Below, in pieces: positions 47,586 to 57,735 of a stretch of DNA of 64,000 nucleotides (the stretch's first letter is position 1; each line of letters starts with the position of its first letter). The DNA is from Alitta virens. Taxonomy: Eukaryota; Annelida; Polychaeta; Phyllodocida; Nereididae. A model generated the notes under the pieces. That model was not told the DNA's origin. It ran no database searches and saw only the letters and a program-made list of their open reading frames with translations. The position numbers and the translations under genes are program-made. Location of the stretch: positions 25,902,313 to 25,966,312 of the forward strand of contig OW028585.1 in assembly GCA_932294295.1 (NCBI GenBank). The letters run 5' to 3'.

Positions 47586-49387
47586 AGCCCCGTTCCCACA
47601 TAGCCGAGTTACTCGTAGTCAACTCGTAGTAATAACAAAAATTACGTAACACCCAAAATTCGAGGAGTTGGCGACGAATTTTTGCGGAAAAAGTGACCAG
47701 GAGTGACTCGCCGAATTACTCACCGAATTACTCACCGAGTTACTCGGCGGGTTCAGCGAGCGACTCGCCGAGTACCAGGAGTGACTCGCCAAGTTGCAGC
47801 CAATTAGTGAACGATTTCTAGGAGAGTGTCGGCGAGTTAGAGGAGTAAATCGCCGAGTACCAGGAGTAACTCGCCGAGTACCAGGAGTAACTCGCCGAGT
47901 ACCAGGAGTAACTCGTTAAGTCGACGAGTTAAACTCATGATACTCATCAGGGTTATTAAAGTAAATTAAATATAGCAAATAAAATCACAGATCAAATCAC
48001 AAATACTAATTACAATATCAATATTAGATTTAAATTTTACAAAATATACACAAATTTATACTGATCATAATATCACAATAAGATTCAAATTAACACAAAA
48101 AGATAAGAAAGTTATACAAATATAATCATTGCCTGGTAATTACAATTAAATATATTGCTTTTAATTAATGAAAGCAATTACATATTTTTGTAATTGTGAA
48201 TGACAATCAAGACAATGTCATATTACTGTGTCATCTTTGAACAAACCATGAAATGACAGGTCAAAGAACCCCAATTTAGGCAATTAGGCAATTGACACAT
48301 GTATTGAATTTGCTGTATGCTCTACACCAATTCTTTGTATCATTCAAAATGCTAATAGCAATTACTGTGTCATCTTTGAACAAACCATGAAATGACAGGT
48401 CAAAGAACCCCAATTTAGGCAATTAGGCAATTGACACATGTATTGAATTTGCTGTATGCTCTACACCCATTCTTTGTATCATTCAAAATGCTAATAGCAA
48501 TTGACATAACAGTCATGGCAGTTGGCAGAATGAGTAGAAATGAATTGCAATAAAGCTCATCCAAACAATGTATATAAAATGGTCAAAAATATTGACTACA
48601 CCATTCAAGTCAGGGCCATACACAGAGCACCTTGCCGCCGCCAGACTACCTGCCTTCTCAGACGAATATCTCGCTTAATATTTGGTCTATTTTCAATCTG
48701 AAAATCTGTGTGGAATAAGTATGAACTCGACTATAATTCAATATTTATTTGACGAAAATCGGAATAATATAAATGGAGCAGCAGCCGCCGCCAGACAACC
48801 GCCTTCTCAGACGAATATCTCGCTTAATATTTGGTCTATTGTCAATCCGAAAATACCTATGGAGTCACTATGAATTATACTACAAACAATCTTTATTTGA
48901 CGAAATTCGGACTAATATTATAGGAGCAGCGGCCTTTTATATTATATACGACCCCCTACGCTGATGATGCATGTACTAAAGGTAGAACTCGACGAGTTAC
49001 TCGGCGAGTTACTCCTACAACTCGGTGAGTTACTCCTACAACTCGCCGAGTTACTCCTCGCACTCCTGAACATCCCCCCGAGTGTAATACGAGTGAAAAT
49101 AGCGCCGAGTAACTCGGCGAGTTCGAGGAGTAACTCAGCGAGTCATGGCCGAGTTTTTGGACTCCTGGATAATTCGCCGAGTGTGCCGTGCAGCGCGGCA
49201 TACTTGGGATACTCGGCATTCTCGGCTCCAAATCTCACGAGTTCGCTACGAGTCAGAGGAGTTTCTCGCCGAACACCTCTCGAGTGCGAGGAGTTATCGT
49301 AGAGTTTAGTAAGAGTTGGGCCCGAGAGGCGTGTTACGTAATACTACGAGTTGACTACGAGTAACTCGGCTATGTGGGAACGGGGCT
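47586..49387. mobile_element. Non-autonomous PIF/Harbinger-like element, copy 2 (inverted relative to copy 1)
   Basis: 1802 bp, bounded by AGCCCCGTTCCCACATAGCC and its complement, with TAA at 47583-47585 and 49388-49390. Removing the element and one TAA restores the transposase frame exactly, which proves both borders and the 3-bp duplication. The right end of this copy matches the left end of copy 1 in reverse. GAGT/ACTC arrays lie at 47695-47935 and 48985-49150. The core has an extra 140-bp direct duplication (48222 and 48362). No transposase inside. Confidence 0.95.
48222..48501. repeat. 140-bp tandem duplication in the element core
   Basis: ATTACTGTGTCATCTTTGAA and the following sequence to 'GCTAATAGCAATT' occur at 48222 and again at 48362. 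One visible difference is CACCAATTC versus CACCCATTC. Copy 1 of the element has only one. Confidence 0.85.
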
Positions 49388-49673
49388 TAAGTATTCCCGT
49401 GAATGGTTAGGCTCAAAGGGCTTCAGATTTGACAAAATTATGAAATGGCCAGCTTGTTCACCCGATATTAATTGCATAGAAAACTTCTGGTCAGCTCTAA
49501 AATGACGCATCTACACCAGTGGCAAGCAGTATTCCAGCAAGGATCAACTCTGGAAGGCTATCCAAATTGCAGCCAGAAGTTTTTCACCTGCTGACATTGA
49601 GAATTTCACCAAAAGCATGGATGCTAGAATGATTAAAGTTATTCAGAAAAAGGGTGGCCATATTTCTTATTGA
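49388..49673 (+). pseudogene. Tc1/mariner transposase, C-terminal part
   Basis: Continues the frame after the insertion: YSREWLGSKGFRFDKIMKWP, ACSPDINCIENFWSALK with the catalytic Glu in IEN. A TGA (49503-49505, probably from CGA Arg) precedes RIYTSGKQYSSKDQLWKAIQ, and the frame then runs to a TGA at 49671. Counted across the insertion, 37 residues separate the second Asp from the Glu, against 34 in ordinary Tc1 proteins. Confidence 0.85.
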
Positions 49674-49944
49674 GGGGTGTTATATGAAGTGTAATATGTC
49701 ACAAGATTCTAATAAGTATGAATTATATCACTTGATTTCCCTTTACATGTGTTATATTCACTTGTGTAAGTAATAAATGTGATAAAACAGCATTGTACAC
49801 AGATATTCTTCATTGAAATAAAGTGTATTCTATTTCTGCATAATAACATGGAACAGTAAAAAATCATGTTTCATTGTATTTTTATGTGGTAAACGAATAA
49901 ATAAAACTATTGCCTCTTGCATAATGTGTATTGACCAATAAAAA

Positions 49945-51660
49945 AAACCCCATGTAAAAGATTTTTTCAGACAGCTTAATTTGTTCCTAAAATAAAGGCA
50001 AAAAACTCAGACATGTAGGATTTGTTCTTGATGACCTTTGGTTTATTGAATAATGGCATATTCACTTTTTGTTTGATATTCTATATGTCGCCTTGGGGTG
50101 CAGAAAATCCTGCTTATAACACGCACAACAGAGCATAAAATCATATTTAAGTCTCATATAAGCAACACTGCGTTATACGATATTCCACTGAAAAGAGATC
50201 CTGACGCAATGTGCTAATAGACCTATGGCCTCAAGCTCTACTTATGAAATATGAGTCTTCTTTAAACAGATTTTTCTACATCAAAACACCGAGTGACCTA
50301 ATAGTTACAGCATCCGCCAATTCCACACTTGGCAGTTCTACTGAAGGTCCCGGGTTTGATTGTGTCACTTTGTTTTCGGAGCAGAGCTCTGACACTATTG
50401 CATGTACAATGACCAAATTAGGCATAACACTAGTCCTTATGACCTAATTGTGCCTTTTGATAGTCATACTAACATGGAAAAACTTTTTTTTCGTTTCCGG
50501 AGCAGTATTTGAATACTAATCCACCTATGTGCATGGAACATTTTGAGAGTATATCCAGAATATATCTTAAATAGTACAGCTGTCTGATGTCTTCCCAGCT
50601 TTGGCCCCGGACAGTCATAAAAATAAGCTTTTCTTGGAGCAGCTCAGCTGTTAGCACATATATGGTGTGTTGTATTACATAATGTTACATTTCTGTGAGA
50701 TGAGGCCAATGAACTCTTGATTTATTTAGCCAATAACCATTTTTCTGCTTCGTTAGTGGACTTTCATGTACAGTGGACCATCGTTAATCCGAACACCTGG
50801 GTTCCTAATGCATTCGTTCGGATTAATGCCGGATTCATATTAGTGGATCGAGTCTGCATATGTACAAGCTTCAACAGGAATTAACATGCACTTCACTGAG
50901 GATTGCTGCATAGCACTGTTTTATTCTCACTTTGGTCCACATGAAATAACTCTGATGTTATAAGTTTAGGACATTCCTTAACTAAATGATAGTACTTACC
51001 GAACTATAAATAGACAACAGATCAGTCTTTCACTGAAAAAAAAGGTGCACACACACTTTTAAAAGGCATTGCAGACTGTCAAAAAAACGCACATTGAATA
51101 CTAATTTAATGAAAATCGTTTTAATCCAAACCAAAATTATTGATGTGCCTTTCATAACAACTACCAAAGAAAGGAAATGCTGGGCTAAAAAGGAGTTGGT
51201 TCATGCATTGTGTAACTTATTTGAGTAGCTCACATGACAAAATGCAGGTGTAATTTATTTCTATAGGTATTACTGCATGGTGCTTGGCATCTGAACTTCA
51301 TTCATTGATATCATAAGATCTTTACCTAGTTAGACCAGCCATACAAATTCAAATAGTTTGTAGTCCCTGTTAGTGTATGTATAAGCACAAATGGTTTAGT
51401 ATTGATGTTAAACTGAGATAATTTCAGCTGAAACAGTTATAATTGTGTCTTGGCACAAAACATTATAAACTTTTTTTTATTCTATAAAGTTATTGTTGAC
51501 ATTTACTGCCCAAGCAGCTGCAGATATTGGAATACTTTGGCACCAAGAATGTACACCACCAGATAAAAAAAATAGATATTTTAGATACACCTGAATACAG
51601 TTTTGACTGGGTAACAACTTTTCTTGGACTTTTGTTTTACAGCGGATTTCATAGACTTTG
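49945..51660. other. Spacer with two repeat fragments
   Basis: 50295-50365 is a plus-strand tRNA-like SINE head (ACCTAATAGTTACAGCATCC, then GGTCCCGGGTTTGAT). 50768-50850 (CAGTGGACCATCGTTAATCC, then GTTCGGATTAATGCCGGAT) resembles the end of a pogo/Tigger-like DNA element. No gene seen. Confidence 0.4.
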
Positions 51661-51662
51661 AA

Positions 51663-51765
51663 TTAAAATCCAGAGGACGTCATGTGAATCAAGCAGGACT
51701 CCCAATGGTTGAGGGTCTGAATTAATCAATAGGAGTCCTGGATTCACATGACGTCTTCTGGACTC
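51663..51765. repeat. Imperfect inverted repeat related to the 35-bp minisatellite
   Basis: CCAGAGGACGTCATGTGAATC (51671-51691) faces GGATTCACATGACGTCTTCTGG (51739-51760). The right arm includes AATAGGAGTCCTGGATTCAC as in the minisatellite at 45.9-46.2 kb. Confidence 0.7.
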
Positions 51766-51827
51766 AATAGTGACTTACACAGAAACCAAAAAATTAAATG
51801 TACATATTATGCGAGACTGACAACTGT

Positions 51828-52017
51828 GTGTGTGTGTGATTAGGGCTTTATGTCCTGTATTTCTGCACCAGTTGGGCTATTTAGGACAGGCAGGGGACAT
51901 GGCAATTAAACGAAGGAGGAAACAGCCATCCAACTTAGGCTCGACCGGGAATCGAACCCGGGACCCAGCAGTTGAAAGCCCAGGGCGATACCTCTGAGCT
52001 AGGCCCCGCCCCGCCCA
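51828..52017 (-). mobile_element. tRNA-derived SINE, copy b
   Basis: Same family as copy a: A box TAGCTCAGAGGTA, B box GGTTCGATTCC, tail (CA)n. Target duplication CGAGACTGACAACTGT (51812-51827) versus CGAGACCGACAACTGT (52018-52033). Confidence 0.9.
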
Positions 52018-52594
52018 CGAGACCGACAACTGTTTTACTCTTTTACCATGTCACCCCTCTGAGGCTAGTTGCCACTAGTGAGGGACCCCCTGCCTCCAAA
52101 CATGTACGTCAATACACTCTACATGGCATCAGACGATACAAGAATTCCATAAAAGAGTCTTTTATACATCGACCAAGACTCCTTAATGCAAATAGTTTTT
52201 CAAAACCTGCCTTCCTATGGATTTTGTCAAGATTGGCCATACAGCATACATTTTCTGTTACCTGTTGCGCTGAATAATTTATGTATTTGCTGCAAGTAGG
52301 GCCAGTTTAAAAGGTGGCATCAGGCACGAAGTGATCAACACTTCTGGGAGGCGTCTGATCCATTGGATGCTGTATGAAAGGTAAGAGTGGTGGTGGGTTG
52401 AAATGGACAACAGGGTTGCTAAGAGGACAGGAGGGTTAGAAATAAAACTTATACAGTACATGTAGAAATCAGGTAATTAGCTTTAGCAGTATACAAGTAA
52501 AGAACAAAAAGGGAAAATCGGATCTTGTGAGAAAATTTAAAACAGCAGCAAGGTTGTCTTTTATAAAATGATCCTTCATAGAGTCAGCCCTGTA

Positions 52595-52713
52595 GGGACC
52601 ATGGCAATGAGACGAAGGAGGAAACAGCCATCCAACTTAGGCTCGATGGAGAATCGAACCCGGGACCCAGCGGTTGGAAGCCCAGAGTGCTACCTCTGAG
52701 CTAGGCCCCGCCC
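52595..52713 (-). mobile_element. tRNA-derived SINE, copy c (3'-truncated)
   Basis: Has the tRNA-like head and the part up to GGTCCCTACAG on the minus strand but lacks the 3' domain and tail. The B-box region carries GATTCTCCATCG. No target duplication identified. Confidence 0.75.
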
Positions 52714-52825
52714 TCAGTTAGTTTAAAAATGGCCTGTCAAATTAAACCTAGACAAAGCTAGACAACTTATGCTATACAATGCTACCTGTCACTGAATGGA
52801 ACTGTCTGGTTATAGCTGGCTACTT

Positions 52826-53978
52826 GTGTGTGTGAGTTATTGTTTAACGCCTCATCAGCACCTGAGATGTGTGTGTGTGTGTGAGTTATTGTTTAACGCC
52901 TCATCAGCACCTGAGTGGGCTATGTAGAGGCTCTCTAGGTTAAGATTGATTAACTATATTTGGTAGTAAAAACCAGAAGCATATAAAAAATCTATAATTG
53001 TCTGGGTTGGATATCTGGTATAGAGATGTTGTAAGGTATTAGCTTGAAACAAAGGTCTTCTAAAGCGTTGTAAGTGGCTGCAATCTAATAAAATATGTTT
53101 GATTGTTAGGGGGCACCGACAACTCTGGCATACCGGTGCCGGTTCATTGACTAAAAGGTGTAAATGTGTAAGTCTTGAATGTCCTATGAGGCATCTGTGA
53201 TATATTCCTTGATCTTTGCGAGTATTGAACCTACTAGGTATTTTATTTTGAATGCAAGGTAAGATTGAATGCAACTTGTTGTTATTACATTCATTCCATT
53301 GTCTTTGCCAGCAAGACATGATAAAAGATTTTATAGTCATTTTAAAATCAGTGTATGGAATGGTAAAATCAGTTATCTCTTTTGTAAGAGCCCTTTTTGC
53401 TGCCAGGTCTGCTTTTTCATTCCCTTCAATGCCAGCGTGTCCAGGAATCCAGCAGAATACTATGTCTTTGTATTCGTGAAGATAGAAATACTTAATCAGA
53501 ACATCTAAGATCCCAGGGTTATCAAGTTGTTTATTTTGGATTGCTTGAAGAGCAGATTTTGAATCAGAACAGATAACATAACGATCTGATTCTGAGTCCT
53601 CGATGTTCTTTAAGGCAAGGTAAATAGCTGTTAATTCTGCAGTGTATATTGAGCAGTGGTCTGGAAGACGACATTCAGCTATAACGGTTTTATAAGAAGT
53701 GACTGCACAGCCTACTCGTCTTTCCATTTTTGAGCCATCTGTGTATAGAAATTTGTACGATTCGTATTTAAACCTTATACTATAAAATAGGTTTTGATAG
53801 TCTACCGGATTGGTTTCGCTTTTCTTAAGCTCTGCCAAATCCAGGATAACTTTCGGGACTGGGAGAATCCATGGCGGAATGGGTGGTACTTCCGTCTCGG
53901 CAATGATTGTAGTATCAATTTTTGCAGCCTCAAGATAGAATTTCATGCGTAATCCCAGTGGTCGAATCAGCACCTGAG
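52826..53978 (-). mobile_element. RNase H-bearing LINE (I/Nimb-like), 5'-truncated copy 1
   Basis: Target duplication ATAGCTGGCTACTT at 52812-52825 and 53979-53992 fixes both ends. The minus strand encodes the RNase H domain and the C-terminal zinc-knuckle-like region of a LINE ORF2; RT and endonuclease are missing. The 3' end is GGCGTTAAACAATAACTCAC plus (CA)n. The last 40 bp of the 3' end is repeated just inside the left border (52831-52866 and 52880-52915). Confidence 0.9.
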
Positions 53979-54027
53979 ATAGCTGGCTACTTAAAACCGA
54001 ATCTAAAAGTACATGCAACACCATCAT
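52954..54027 (-). CDS. LINE RNase H domain and C-terminus
   Basis: 357 codons open. RNase H active-site residues are visible: D97 in YTDGS, E131 in AELTAIYLAL, D155 in CSDSKSALQAI, H207 in IPGHAGIEGN and D217 in EKADLAA. A C-terminal C-x2-C…H-x4-C cluster (PVCQSCRCPLTIKHILLDC) follows. The first ~17 codons lie outside the LINE, in the target duplication and flank, so the true coding part begins at QVLIRPLGL. It would degrade the RNA strand during retrotransposition; as a truncated copy it is not expected to be expressed as such. Confidence 0.85.
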   Translation of the reverse strand: MMVLHVLLDSVLSSQLSQVLIRPLGLRMKFYLEAAKIDTTIIAETEVPPIPPWILPVPKVILDLAELKKSETNPVDYQNLFYSIRFKYESYKFLYTDGSKMERRVGCAVTSYKTVIAECRLPDHCSIYTAELTAIYLALKNIEDSESDRYVICSDSKSALQAIQNKQLDNPGILDVLIKYFYLHEYKDIVFCWIPGHAGIEGNEKADLAAKRALTKEITDFTIPYTDFKMTIKSFIMSCWQRQWNECNNNKLHSILPCIQNKIPSRFNTRKDQGIYHRCLIGHSRLTHLHLLVNEPAPVCQSCRCPLTIKHILLDCSHLQRFRRPLFQANTLQHLYTRYPTQTIIDFLYASGFYYQI

Positions 54028-54188
54028 AGTGTTACGCCTATTTGAAAATTATTTGTTGAAAAGATGCATGTCTATTGCAAACACATATTTATGATATATT
54101 AGATAAATTTCTCACATTTACTAAGGTTCCTCTGAGATTATCTATAAATGAATGGATATTAATAACTTATTTGGCCACGAGTCTATAT

Positions 54189-54597
54189 GTGTGTGTGTGT
54201 TATTGTTTAACGCCTCATCAGCACCTGAGTGAGCTATGTAGAGGCTCTCTAGGTTAAGATTAATTATCTATATTTGGTGGTAGAAACCAGAAGCATGTAA
54301 AAAATCAATAATTGTCTGCGTTGGATATCTTGTAAAGAGATGTTGTAAGGTAGTAGCTTGAAACAAAGGTCTTCTAATGCGTTAGAAGTGGATACAATCT
54401 AATAAAATATGTTTGATTGTAAGGGGGCACCAACAACTCTGGCATACTGGTGCCGGTTCATTGACTAAAAGGTGTAAATGCATACGTCTTGAATGTCCTA
54501 TGAGGCATCTGTGATATATTCCTAGATCTTTGCGAGTATTGAGCCTACTAGGTATTTTATTTTGAATGCAAGGTAAAATTGAATGCAACTTGTTGTT
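54189..54597 (-). mobile_element. Same RNase H LINE, 5'-truncated copy 2
   Basis: Target duplication ACGAGTCTATAT at 54177-54188 and 54598-54609. It carries only the 3' end of ORF2 (HSILPCIQNKIPSRLNTRKD…PVCQSCWCPLTIKHILLDC) and the 3' UTR, with tail (CA)n. It lies 68 bp upstream of the GPCR start codon region's 5' flank, in antisense orientation. Confidence 0.9.
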
Positions 54598-54677
54598 ACG
54601 AGTCTATATCAAATCATTCTCACATGTCACATTTCAAAGCCTCTGGTTTGGAATCCCTGCCTTTAAACTAATAATAA

Positions 54678-56252
54678 ATGAGCACTCTTGAAATTTGTTT
54701 GCAGAGTATCACAACATTGAAGATGGAAAACGTCACTGGGGTAAAAATAGAGACCACCAGTCTTGAATCTTGGACCAACCTAAAGGACACCAAGGAACTG
54801 GTTGCCTTTCAAAGCAACCCAACAGAGCTGACAGTCCGTTTTTTAATGGTAGCGGGAGCCATAATAGGAAATTTCGTAATCATAATTGCTTTGTATCGAA
54901 TCCGGCATTCGTGGGAAGAGAGCTACAATTTCATCCTCAATGTCTGCATCTACGATCTTCTGATCAGCTTAGTGGCTCCAGCCATGGTGACAACAAGAGC
55001 GATAGTGGTACAGTCGACCGTCGTTGCCAAGCTCTGCCAGTTTAGAGGAATGATATATGCCTTCTTGACGAATGGAGAGGCTTTTGGTATTCTTCTACTT
55101 GCGCTTGACCGATTCATTTATGTGACTTTTCCTTTGCGCTACCACAACATTGTGACCAGCAGGTTCTGCATCTCCTTGACCGTAGGATCAGCGCTGGTTA
55201 TATTTCCATACTGTATATTGTTGTACTACAGCTTTGAAATGCCTTTTAATGTTCCTTGCATAGCGACTAGCTATGTACCGCCTGTTGGTAAGGTCATCGG
55301 CTTTTCGCTGATCTTCATAATGGCTGTAATAACACTAATCCTTCAATACATAGTGGGTTACACAGCTTATCAGCAGTACCGGAAATCAAAATCGCAAAAG
55401 GTGATGAACATACCACGAGTGACAGCGCTCTCTGAACAGACACCAAGCACAGTAAGAGCTGTGACTTATACAGTGAGTAAAGTACAGACAACAACATTGG
55501 ACGAAACTATATTGAAATCAAATCCCAAACTAGGTGCAGAGGCAGATGATTGTGCTTGCAATGTAAAGCCAGAAATATTCAGCATTTTAAGTGATAGCTT
55601 GGAGACTTCATCGCCACAAGATCTTACTGAATTTCAGCAAACCAGCAAGGTGCTCGAAATAAATTCTACGGGTTCAGCCAAATTAGGATGTGCAGACAAT
55701 CTTGCAAAACACAATAAGACCTCAGCACAATCAATGGATTCAGTTGAAATGCAAAGTACTCGAGGTCCAGGCACCCCGCTGGAACGAACAACAGATATGA
55801 ATAACAGCTGTCCAACTTTAGATGATGAACCTGGGAAAATTACTAAAAGCAGCGAACTCCAACAAGCAGTTTCATTTCCGCGAAATGCAAAGAACGATGC
55901 AAGCATTGCAACAGTAAAAGCTGACGATGACGTAAAGGATGATTTGGTCTTTGACAGCAACCCTAACCCCCAACCTCAAAATCAGGGAAAAGCTAATGAT
56001 GATAAGACTGTCCAACTACGCATCACCAAAATGCTCCTGGCTGCAGTTGGAATCTTTCTCATGTCATACTTTCCATACAGCGTTTACACACTGGTTTACA
56101 CATTCATCCTCAGCACCTACAATGAATCCGCAATTGCTTGGTTGACCATCTTATTCTTCATCAACTGTTTCATCAACCCTTTCTTGTATTTGTGGATGTT
56201 CTCAGTTTTCAGAAATGCTTTGACAAGGAAGCGCAGAGTTTCACCTGTTTAG
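54678..56252 (+). CDS. Rhodopsin-family G protein-coupled receptor, intronless
   Basis: 524 codons, seven membrane segments: about 53-75 (GN at 64-65), 84-105 (D93), 118-142 (C120), 162-183, 203-229, 448-473 and 485-509. DRF at 144-146 stands for the usual DRY; TM6 has SYFPY where CWxP is usual; TM7 has NPFLY (500-504). C120 and C194 could form the conserved disulphide. An N-glycosylation sequon is at N18. The third cytoplasmic loop is very long (about 232-447), hydrophilic and Ser/Thr-rich. TM4 lacks the usual Trp. The pattern is that of an aminergic- or melatonin-like orphan receptor; the ligand cannot be assigned. An alternative start is M16. No lesion seen. Confidence 0.9.
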   Translation: MSTLEICLQSITTLKMENVTGVKIETTSLESWTNLKDTKELVAFQSNPTELTVRFLMVAGAIIGNFVIIIALYRIRHSWEESYNFILNVCIYDLLISLVAPAMVTTRAIVVQSTVVAKLCQFRGMIYAFLTNGEAFGILLLALDRFIYVTFPLRYHNIVTSRFCISLTVGSALVIFPYCILLYYSFEMPFNVPCIATSYVPPVGKVIGFSLIFIMAVITLILQYIVGYTAYQQYRKSKSQKVMNIPRVTALSEQTPSTVRAVTYTVSKVQTTTLDETILKSNPKLGAEADDCACNVKPEIFSILSDSLETSSPQDLTEFQQTSKVLEINSTGSAKLGCADNLAKHNKTSAQSMDSVEMQSTRGPGTPLERTTDMNNSCPTLDDEPGKITKSSELQQAVSFPRNAKNDASIATVKADDDVKDDLVFDSNPNPQPQNQGKANDDKTVQLRITKMLLAAVGIFLMSYFPYSVYTLVYTFILSTYNESAIAWLTILFFINCFINPFLYLWMFSVFRNALTRKRRVSPV

Positions 56253-56299
56253 CAAGGTCAATTGTATTCTGCGACATTACACACACTGACAAATTCAGC

Positions 56300-56985
56300 T
56301 CTGGTTGACCAGTCTGTTTGAACAATCACAGCTCTGCCAATTGTTATCGATTACTTCAGATTAGCTAGCTTTTTGGATCCAAGAACAAAAAAGCTGGCCT
56401 TCCTTTTTCACGATGAAAGGTTGCTGGCAAAAGGTGACTGAGAAAATCTCATTGTTCAGGAGTATGTAGATTCTGGTCACTCTACAAATACTGGTCCCTC
56501 TAATTATCTCAGACTCCGTGATGTTAACCCGGTGACATCAGATGCTCATCAAGAGATTAGTTGGCTGCAAGATATAATCAACGGCAGTTTCGGCAATGAA
56601 ACCCACAATAACTTTCTTTTCGAGAACTGATACAAAAATGAGATTGAAACATACTCCAATGAAGCCCATGTGGATTCTAATCCCTTGCAATGGTGGCAAG
56701 CAAAAGAGAAGTCCTATCCTAAAATTTCTTAGGTTGAAAAATATATTTTTGGAGTACGTGCCACATCGGTCCCATCTGAACGTAACTTCAGCCTGGCAGG
56801 CTCAACTGTTACTAAGAAAAGGGCACAATTTCAATACAAAAATGTAGACACTTTAATATTATTGAAAAAAAAAACCCCAGTAATTTGTCATCCTTGAACG
56901 ATGACAGTCATGACACTGACAGTGATGAATCTGAAGAAACTCATTGCAGTGACGATAAGAAGGCCTTGGCTGACACTGGTTATTT
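56300..56985 (+). pseudogene. hAT transposase C-terminal relic
   Basis: Scattered frames give IDYFRLASFLDPRTKKLAFL, then NEAHVDSNPLQWWQAKEKSY PKIS, a TAG, and VEKYIFGVRATSVPSERNFS LAGSTVTKKRAQFQYKNVDT. The last segment is the hAT dimerisation motif (xxLAxxxLxxPATSvpSERxFSxAGxxxxxxRxxLxxxxvdxLxFL). An acidic tail (DTDSDESEETHCSDD) follows. At least one stop and frame changes make it dead. Confidence 0.8.
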
Positions 56986-56989
56986 AAAC

Positions 56990-57580
56990 TTATTTCAATT
57001 GTAATGTTGACAGGTTTGTAAATTGTATTACTTTTCAAATTTCATATTTTCAGAGAGGAATTTGATTACAATAATTGACAAGACTGACATTGGTAATTTG
57101 ACTAATTTCAATTGCATTGTGTAAACATTTGTAATAAAATGTGGACAACAATGAGTAATTTTCTTATTCTATATAATATATATCAAGGAAATTTTTTTAT
57201 TTTACTTACATAAGAATATTTTCAGATCAGAAAAAAATCCCAAATCAGTTTTGGAAGTTCTTTAAAAAAGAATCGATTCAGAATTAAAAATCTCTCCGAT
57301 TAATTGATTCATCTGCAAAAACTGATTTCCAAACCCTACTTATAGCCGGAAAGGGATTTCTTTAAGGAGTGATAGCCTTGCACTTCCCAAGGAACATTAG
57401 TGACATCACTGTTGTAAAACTTAGATGGTGTTCAGTGTTAGCAAAAACTTCTATTGTCTCAAATTCTGCCTATCCAGTTTCAATTCAGTTAGGCAGCTGC
57501 ACCAGAATCAATAAAATGTGTCATAAGGACAACAGGACAAGGGATTATAGTTATCTTGACAGTGTACATTATCATACATA
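56990..57580. other. Spacer, no gene seen
   Basis: AT-rich, probably partly the 3' end of the hAT element. No inverted repeat was identified. Confidence 0.35.
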
Positions 57581-57582
57581 GC

Positions 57583-57735
57583 AGGTAGGTAGTGTTATTG
57601 TTTAACGCCTCATCAGCACCCACTCTGGGCTATGTAGAGGCTCTCTAGGGTAAGACCGATTATCCATAGTTGGTAGTAGAAACCAGAAGCATGTAAAAAA
57701 TCAATAAGTGTCTGCGTTGGATAGCTGGAGCAGCT
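57583..57735 (-). mobile_element. Same RNase H LINE, 3'-end copy 3
   Basis: Reads GTTATTGTTTAACGCCTCAT onward to 'GTCTGCGTTGGATA', matching copies 1 and 2. The tail is (CTAC)n instead of (CA)n. A target duplication was not clear. Confidence 0.8.

Larger units (their letters stand above)
46621..49938 (+). mobile_element. Tc1/mariner-type transposon (DD37E), interrupted
   Basis: A transposase gene lies between two pairs of inverted motifs. GTTCCATGCTATTATGCA (46624-46641) and TGTTCCACACTATTATGCA (46796-46814) on the left face TGCATAATAACATGGAACA (49837-49855) and a weaker TGCATAATGTGTATTGACC (49918-49936) on the right. Two sites per end is the IR/DR layout known from Tc1-like elements. The element is inactive: a 1.8-kb DNA element splits the transposase and an in-frame TGA lies near its end. 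Outer borders are approximate; the flanking TA dinucleotides were not assigned. Confidence 0.8.

Noticed and set aside
53252..53508. Plus-strand frames inside the RNase H LINE
   Set aside because: Antisense shadows of the RNase H reading frame.
55315..55960. Minus-strand frames within the GPCR gene
   Set aside because: Shadows of the receptor coding sequence.
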